From assembly GCA_037893245.1 (NCBI GenBank), contig JBAIAA010000110.1, positions 1,240,001 to 1,304,000 of the forward strand: 64,000 bases of DNA, read 5' to 3'. Below the pieces are notes generated by a model that did no database searches, was not told the origin of the DNA, and saw nothing but the letters and a program-made list of their open reading frames with translations. Both the position numbers and the translations under genes were made by a program. The stretch is from Crossaster papposus (Eukaryota > Echinodermata > Asteroidea > Velatida > Solasteridae). Numbering within the stretch: the first letter of the stretch is position 1; every line of letters starts with the position of its first letter. This document shows positions 49,901-58,900 of this stretch, one piece after another.

Positions 49901-52900
49901 AACACAAAAAATATAATTTGCATACAAATCACTCTGTACTGTGGTAGGGAAGATGAGGCGAAAATCATGAATGGGTTTTCGTGTGGTGGTTGGAGAAAAA
50001 AAGTGAGTGTATAATATTATACAATCAGAGCAGATGGGAATGAAAATCAGTTTGTGCTTCAGGAATATTCTATCGCGGCGCTGGGTTACTAAAAATGTTG
50101 GTGTGGCGTGATATTGCGACATCAAAATGCGTGGATTTAGTGGTGGTATTACGCATGCTTATAACATGATACGGTATACGAATAAGGTTTCAGGTTGCAA
50201 GAAGTTCGGATTTGGATAAGAACCGTTGTTTGTCGTCATGAAATGTATTCGTAATTATTAATTTACTCGTGACAAATTACATTTTTGGTTTATGCCGCAC
50301 ATGCGCTGGACAGCGTAGGCGCACTGAAACGCGCATGTAGGGTCATATACGTTTAACCTTAACGTTTTACTGTCTTATTTTAACAGGGTGGCCTTATCAG
50401 TAAGAAACTGCTTTCCATAAGAGACTAGTGCATACACAAATTCACTAACTCTCACATTCAATTTGGTCACAGACAAATTAACACGCTTTCCCCCAAACCA
50501 ATTAAGTCATTTATCATTGAATTTCAACGTTTGGTCACCCTTTTTAAACACCCGAGTTCGAAAATATTCGTCTTTACAGATCAAATTATTCGTCTAAGCA
50601 ACAGCTTATACGAGTTTCATCTGTAATAACAAATATTCTTGAAAATATTTAAACAGAGTGACCAAAATGTGAAAATGAATGGTGAATAACTAAATTGGTT
50701 TGGTAAAAGCTTCTGAAGTTTTTCTTCGGACGAAATTGAATGTGATAGTTAGTGAAAATTTGAATTTAAAATGTTTTAAAGGTAGGATACACCCTTTGCA
50801 GATATTGCAAAATGTTACTACCGAATTATTAAGAAATATCTTACTTATGTGAAAGTAAATAATGATTGTAGGGTTCCAGCAAAATGATTGCGCTAGATAT
50901 CCTGTGATTGTTCCGAAAAATTGAATTTTATAAAACGGCGATCGCGAAAAAAACCAAGAACAACATAAGAACCACTGCCCGACGCCGGTTGGAAACGAAC
51001 GCCATTTTGTTTTTGATTTTTTTCGGCATCCATGATTGTAAAACTTTAAACAGGTCAGTTAAACGATATTTACTATAAAATACACAACCCTCCAAATCCA
51101 CATATTCATGATAATTCAAGCAATTACCAATGGTGTATCCTACCTTTAAAATAGATTAGATTAGATTAGATTAGATTAGAAATTTATTGTCCGCATCATA
51201 GAAAATACAGAAATTTAGTTTCCATTGGCTCATTTAAATATAAAACTACAATTTTATAATACAATAACTTATCCACAAAATTTACACAAAATTTAAATAT
51301 GAGTAAAATTCCAAAATTTAGAACTACAAGTAAAATTACAGAGTCTGAGAAATGACGGGGAACCTACAGCAAAACATACAAAAAGGAATACCCCTATTAA
51401 CGAACAGCCAAAGTATTAAATAAATGAATGGAGTTGGGAACAAAGGATTGCCTGTATCGGGTAAGGTTTGTGCGAGGAACACAGAGTCTGAAACCGGATC
51501 TATTAAAAACAAAACAATCAAAAAGTGGATGAGTTGGATCTGACAGAATGAAATGAACTTTAGATATTACACGTTCCAAAAACATTTTGTCGTATGTTGG
51601 CAAGGTGAGACCGACAGAGCGCTGAGCAATTTTACGAATGCGCTCAAACCTGTCCTTATTTTTCTGTGAAAGTGAACCATATACACTAACTATGTTAAAA
51701 ATGACAATGCTCTGGATTATAGACTGATAAAATAAACGTAAAATCGTCTTATCGACATTGAACTGTTTAAGCTTACGAAGGAAAAACATCCGTTGAATGG
51801 CCTTGCTGAAAACTACCTGAGTGTTTTTGTTCCAGTTTAGTTTATCATCAATAACAGTACCAAGGTATTTGTACTCACTAACCCTCTCTATAACGTTGTT
51901 ATTTATATAAACAGGTTCATGAACTCCAGTATTGTGACGAAAGTCTACAATCATCTCTTTAGTTTTCTTAACATTAATAATCAAAAAATGACGATCACAC
52001 CAATCCACAAACTTTGCTACCTCCGATATATAACAGAGTGGATCATCCTTTAAGTAGCCTGTAATAACCGTGTCATCTGCATATTTGATTATACTACAGT
52101 TGGAACTTGAACAAAGACAATCACTTGTATAAAAAGAAAATAACAGCGGTGAGATGACACACCCTTGAGGGGCACCTGTGTTGATTATCCTAACCTTAGA
52201 AGTAACATCTCCTATTTTTACCCACTGTGGCCTGTTCAATAAGAAATTGTGAATCCACTGTACTATTTTCGGTGACACATTCATTTGCATAAGTTTTTCT
52301 ATTAGAATGTGAGGTTGTATCGTATTGAAGGCACTAGAAAAATCTATGAACAATGACCTAGCATAAGATTTTGGTTTGTCCAGGTGACTGTACAGTTTAT
52401 GAAGATAAAGGAGTACCCCGTCATCAACCCCTCTATTGCTCCGGTATGCAAACTGACACTTGTCCAAAAAAGAACCTGCGTCTTTAAGAAGAAAATTCAA
52501 AACAAGCCTTTCGAGACATTTCATTATACTTGACGTCAGAGCTACTGGGCGGTAATCGTTCAGTACTGAAACCTTACTGCTTTTTGGTACAGGGACTATC
52601 ATAGAGGTTTTCCACATCTGTGGAATAGCCCCTCTATCCAATGTCAGTTGAAATATTTTTGTAAAAATTCCAGAGAGTTGGTGACTGCATATTTTCAAGA
52701 TTCTGTTACCTACACCATCTGGCCCTGAGGCTTTATTGATTTTCAGGCCTGAGAACATATTCCTAACATCAGTCTCGTTAATTAAAATGGTGTCACATTC
52801 AGCATTAATATTTAGTGAGTCTTTCAAGAGATCATTTTCTAAGGTGAAATCATGACTGTCAAATCGACAATAAAAATTGTTTAGTTCGTTGGCAAAGTCA

Positions 52901-55900
52901 CTGTTGCATTGGAGTGGCTGTTTCTTTTGTTTGTATCCAGTTATAGTTTGCATTGCTTGCCACGCGGCCCGGGAATTGTTCTCTTGGAAATTCTGCTCTA
53001 ATCGCAGTTTGTATTCGTGTTTTGACAGTTTAATCTGACGTTTGATGTCTTTTTGTAGATCTTTTACCCTTTCTGTACGACCAGCTGCAAATGCGTTCCT
53101 CTTCTCGACGAGTAGCGACTTAAGTTCCCTTGACACCCATGGTTTGTTGTTAGGGTAGACCTTTTTCCTTGACAAAGGTACAACTGAGTCGATGCAGAAT
53201 TTGATATAATCGGTCACAGTGGTAACAATGGTGTCGATCGAATCTGCATAATCCATCAAGACACTCCAGTCGGTGCATTCCAGACATCCACGCAGTTGTT
53301 CTTTGGATTCGGTAGACCAATTACGGGTTGTTACTGTAGTAGGCTTTGATTGCTTCAGGGCTTGCTTGTACAACGGCAACAATTGAATAATATTGTGGTC
53401 CGAGTTACCAAGTTTTGGGCACACCCTCTCTTTATATGCAGATGCGATATTACCATAACATAAGTCTAAGACTGCGTCCCCTCTCGTTGGTTTGTTTACA
53501 AACTGGTGATATGACGGTAGTGCTTGATTGAGTCTGCAATGGTTAAAATCTCCCAACACAAACTTAGCGGAGTCAGGGGATGTACTTTCCAGTTGTTGAA
53601 TTATGGAAGCAATTGCCTCACTTGCAACTTGAAAGTTCGCTCTAGGTTGAATATAGACGGCTGTGATAACAATTTGGTTGAACTCTCTGGGCAAATAATA
53701 GGGTCTCAGCCCAACTGTTAATAGCTCATAATCAGGGGTGCAGGTTCTTTCTTTCACTGACCAATTGTTACACCAGGCGTTATTTATATACAAGCATACG
53801 CCTCCGCCTTTAGATTTTCCAGAGTTCGGGGTTCTATCCCCTCTGACAATATTAAAATTTGGCAAGTCTACAGCACTATCAGGAATGTTATCATTCAGCC
53901 AGGTTTCAGAGAAACACATAAGACATGTTTCACGGTATTCATGGAGGTACCGTGTACACGCACTAAGTTCATCCATCTTGTTTGTAAGAGATCGTACATT
54001 GCCCAACAAAATGGTCGGCAAAGGTGGGTTTGTCCGTCGAGCTCTGGTACGTTTCCGTAAACCTCCACGTTTTCCTCTTTTCCTAGCTTTTATTTCTTGT
54101 GGAAAGTCCTCATAGCCCGTCGGTTTGTATGATGGCCGTGGTTGAAGTTCAAATAGGGCTGACCTCGTGTATGTAATGCCAACGTGAGCAGTGCCACCAG
54201 TCGATTCGGCACCAGGTCCAAGGTAGGCAGGAACACACATCAAATATCGAGACAGTAACAGGAATATCAGCAGATACCGGATCATAACTGCTCCATAACC
54301 TTTACGTAACATGTTGATAACACCAAACAAAACTGAAACACTCAAAAAATGATAAAAATTGAGTAAAATTGAGTAAAACGGCGGACACAAGAAACCAATG
54401 GTGGTCGCTACTGAGCAGCGCCCCCTAGTAAAATAGCCAGGAAAACCTATACTACAAAATACCACTTTAAACTGCACTATGCAGTACTCTACACTGGCCT
54501 ATGAGAAGCTGTGTATTATTTTGTAGTACAGTGTTCTGTACCCCAAATGAATGCCTAGGCCTTTATAGGGTTAATACTAAGTCTATAGGATATTACATGC
54601 CTGTACAAAGCTGTTCTGAAAATAGAGTAAGAACACAAAAGCGTTGAAGAAACACATTCGTAGAACTATGTTCGGATATCTGTTAAGCAGAAAACTCCAA
54701 CACCCGTTTAGATTGGTAACGAAAACACAGGGGTGTTAATCATCAGTCGCACCACGAAGTGACGAATATTGTGTGCACAAATCTACAGAAGATTCGTCAC
54801 TTCGTGGTGTGACAGAGCTATCACATACGACACTTGGTGCACCCATTTTTCATGATCGGGATGCGATCATTGTATTTTCGTGGAATTCGTTCATTGTGTG
54901 GTTGCGCATCTGCACAAATAAACACTTTAATGTATACCACGGTGTCATATGCTTTTAATCATCCTTGCCTCAAACAATTTTCTTTCAGAGAATTTGGAAA
55001 AAATGTGAATATTGGAATACTAAAATTAATATCTAAATTCTGAGAATCTGCTTTAGGGTGTGTGACTAACAGTCGGCGCTTGGTTTCCGGGATCCGAGGG
55101 TATTTCACCGCGTGTGGCGTCGATTCCAAGATCTCAACAATGATTGCAAAATCCAACTATTTGGCAATTTCTTGGAAGTTATTGTTTGACAGCTCGGTGA
55201 CTCTTATACATTACACGTGTACAATGAAAATCATGTCCATGGCCAGATTAGCTACACGATTGTTCTGAACGACTAATGTTGTTTGCATTTAATAGGTGGG
55301 ATAGAGCCAACATCTTAAAACAACTTTTGGGTATTGAATAAATTGTTATCTTTTTTTGGTAAAAAAATGACATAAAAACATGTCAAACTTTGGTAGAGCG
55401 CAGACCCTTGCCCCAAACGCAAAAAGTCATACATGTATCTCCCAATGTGTTAAACATCATTCAAAGTGATCCAGAACCCTGATCTGGATCCAGATCAATC
55501 TGAAAAATGTATGGAATCATTCTCGATCCATAAGCTATCTACCCACCAAGATTCGTTAAAATCCACCTCGTAGTTTTTTCCGTAATTGTAAGAGACAAAC
55601 AAACCGACAAACAAACAGACAGGGATGAATACGTAAACTCCGCCATCGGAGATGGGCGGAGGTAACATTGTCCTGCTCGGGACTTACATTGCTGTCCTCT
55701 CCACACGGTGGTCGTGCCAGTGGACTTGACCATCCGTCGCAGGGTCACACTTTGCTACATTCAAGAGAGAGAAATAGTCGCTATGTTGTACAAATCACGG
55801 TTTCTTTCTCGATGTGTTTATAGGGGGAGCGCCCACAAACGCTTGGCCAGATTATTTTGCTAAACCCAGCATGATTTCAGGCAGAAGGGCCCCTTTTTGA

Positions 55901-58900
55901 TGCCCATACCAAATACACACCCAAGACTATTGTTACCTTACACATTCCTCTAGATATCTAAAAGAAATTCCTGAGATTCTGGCAACACAATAAATAACAA
56001 GCACATTTTCTAATTTTTCAAAATGGCTGTCATTGCTTGTTAAGTTGTTATTATACCAGTGCGATGGCCCTATAACCAAATATCTTTCATTTGACATACT
56101 CTGACTGTGTGCCAAGTTCCATGCTCGTCAAAGGCATATTTTCTATCACCTAGCTTCCGAACAAGGTGCGTAATATAGCCTCGACTATAACAACAAATAC
56201 ATTCCCCAACTTACCTTGCGAGTACTGTACACCGTCAGCGCGATGGAGATGAGAGACATCAATATTATGGCTAATGAGAAATAGACGTAGTTGTAGCCAA
56301 AGATCCAGAGACACACGCTGTAGATTTGGAACACGTAGAACGGGTTCAGGGCCTGGAACGTCCCAAAAAACAAGAGCAGAAAAATAGAGGTACTGAGGTT
56401 TGGCGTTAACAAAATAGTAGATGCTGGTATTCTCAGACTGGCAAAAAAAATACTGTTAGGTTCTTCGGCTATATTGGGGTTTTCGGAATGCTGCGTGGTT
56501 AACTGAATGACCTTTGGTAATGCAATTCGATGGGGTGGAAGATGACAACCTTCACGCGGTCCACCCTGTTTCCACTAATGTCATCAAACCGATGTATGCA
56601 GCAACAAAGCTGCTCATCATACGGAAATTAAAAAAATAAAAAAATAATGCAATTTGATAAAGCCAGTTGAGAAAAGTACAAAACAAAATAAGGAGGCTCT
56701 ATTTGTTTATGGTGATGATTCGGCGTCCGAGCCTTAGAATATTATGACTGTGCCCTAACAATGTTGGCACATTATTTCAAGCCAAAACTTTATGAGTATA
56801 AGACCTGACACCTTTTGTTGTAAATCACTTCAATCTTTCTACAAAATAATAATAAAAAGTGGGAAAATGAGTTGGTATTTTGCCCAATGTTGGCCAAAAT
56901 ATCAACTGCCTAAAATCTTGCGCAAATTCTGCCCAACACTTTCCCCATTGTTTGTTCCCATAACTTTTGTTTACCGTGTATATAGTGATGTGGAATCTCG
57001 TTCAAAGTTTTTATCAGTTCTAAAATAAATTCATTGGGTCCTTTTGAGAATGTGTAAAATTGATGGAACAGCACTACTACTATAGGTTAATGATGCCTGT
57101 ACCTCCTACACAACCTTATGAGACACTGCTTTTGACCGGTCATCTGTTACTGAATGTATGCCCTAAAGATGGCCGTCATGCATAAGGTCTATAAACCGAA
57201 TGAATTCTCACTTCTCATAGATACACCAGAAGACGTAAAACCTGACCAGTTCTTGGCTTCTTGCATTAAATTTTCCCCCGGGGCCGGCAAAATCCGCACA
57301 CCAAGATTCCGATTTGCATCATTTCCGCCTCCTTACCTCTTCTCCTCTGAATAGATCCCCCGTATAACCCTTCTCAGAACCCCCACCCAGGTCCCCCTAA
57401 AGTCCACGGCGAAGTCGAGGGTATACAATCCCCAAATCGATGCAGAAATGGAGCGCTAGGGGCGTACCTGTTAATAGTGCGCGTGTATTTAAGCGGAAGC
57501 GTTTGAAAGCCCTCGCTATAGCACCCGTTATAGGACCGCCAGCAAGGTAACTATAGAATCTGAGCGGATCTAGGACGGGTCTATGACCGATTAGTGGTGA
57601 TTTGTTATGAAAGCTTCAACCTGCAATATTTCTTTTGTTCACTAGTAAGATCTTTCAGATAGTCTAACTTAACCAGGCTAAAACCCAATTAGGTTTACTG
57701 AGGCTAAACGACCGAAACACCAAAAGTGCAGCATCACTAATGTAATTACAAATTTTATGTATCCTTGTACAAATAGACTTGGTATGGTAATCCCATGTAG
57801 CCCAGTATTAGAAGTATGACTGTTTTCCTATAATTTATGTTGTGCGTTCGTTTGTTTTTGTTTAATGGCATGCCTAATACAAGCTCTGCTTACAAGGTCT
57901 TGCTACCTCTGGCATTTATATCGTCTTATTTAATACTTATTGTGTATCTATGTCAAGAAGAGGAAATAAATGTGTGTTTGAATAAGCCCACGGAGAAAAG
58001 GGCCATTCCATAAATTTATGATCGAACTTATTTAGTGCCCTGTTAGTGTTACATCTGATATAAATCTAAGATTATTCTGTAATTATGCCTCCTATCTACA
58101 TTATGTGATTATGTATAAGCAAAACACCTGCACGGCAAACATTTGTTTATTAGTTTGAAGTCCATTTAATGATATTTGCATATACACAAGGGTTAACGGA
58201 GACACACTAAAAGTGTCACCTTTGGACGCCCGATTTGTGGAATGACACACCAGAAACATTGTAAACGTATGAAATGGAAGCTGGCTGTTCAGTGGTGGTG
58301 GAAGTCCGCCATCTTTTTGAAGAACCTGGACATTTCTTTGTAGTCTCCAGCTTAAATTGATGCCTAATTTTCAACTCGCTGTTAATTACCTAAATTTCCA
58401 AATCACAATTGTTACCATTTTAATTATTGTGCCTTACCTCCTGAAAGAACAGTACAATCAGCGGCCTCAACGCTATGTCGATCTCGTTCCCACCGTAAAT
58501 GTCTCTCCTGGGTATAGGAAATGTGTTTATCAAAAACAATAACAATTAAAATGTCAATTTTGACTAGGGCGCTGGGAGTGGCTAATCGATTCAAAACAAT
58601 CCGGGAGGGAAGCACAGCCGCGCAAAGTATTGTGGGTATAGACTGCTGTCTTGTTAATAAATTGAGTATTCGGCACGCACCAGTCACGCGCATGCGGAAT
58701 CACTTACCTCTATTTTTGTTTAAACAGATTTTATCCAATAAGGGCTCAACAAAATGACGTAATGCACCCTGAAGAATTCAGCCAATACCAGCGCCATATT
58801 AAAAGCATCCAATATTTAAACTTGGTTATCAACATTCTACAATATAGCATCAGAGATCAACCCTATTTCGTAAGTTCAATTTTTCAACTTACACGAGGCC

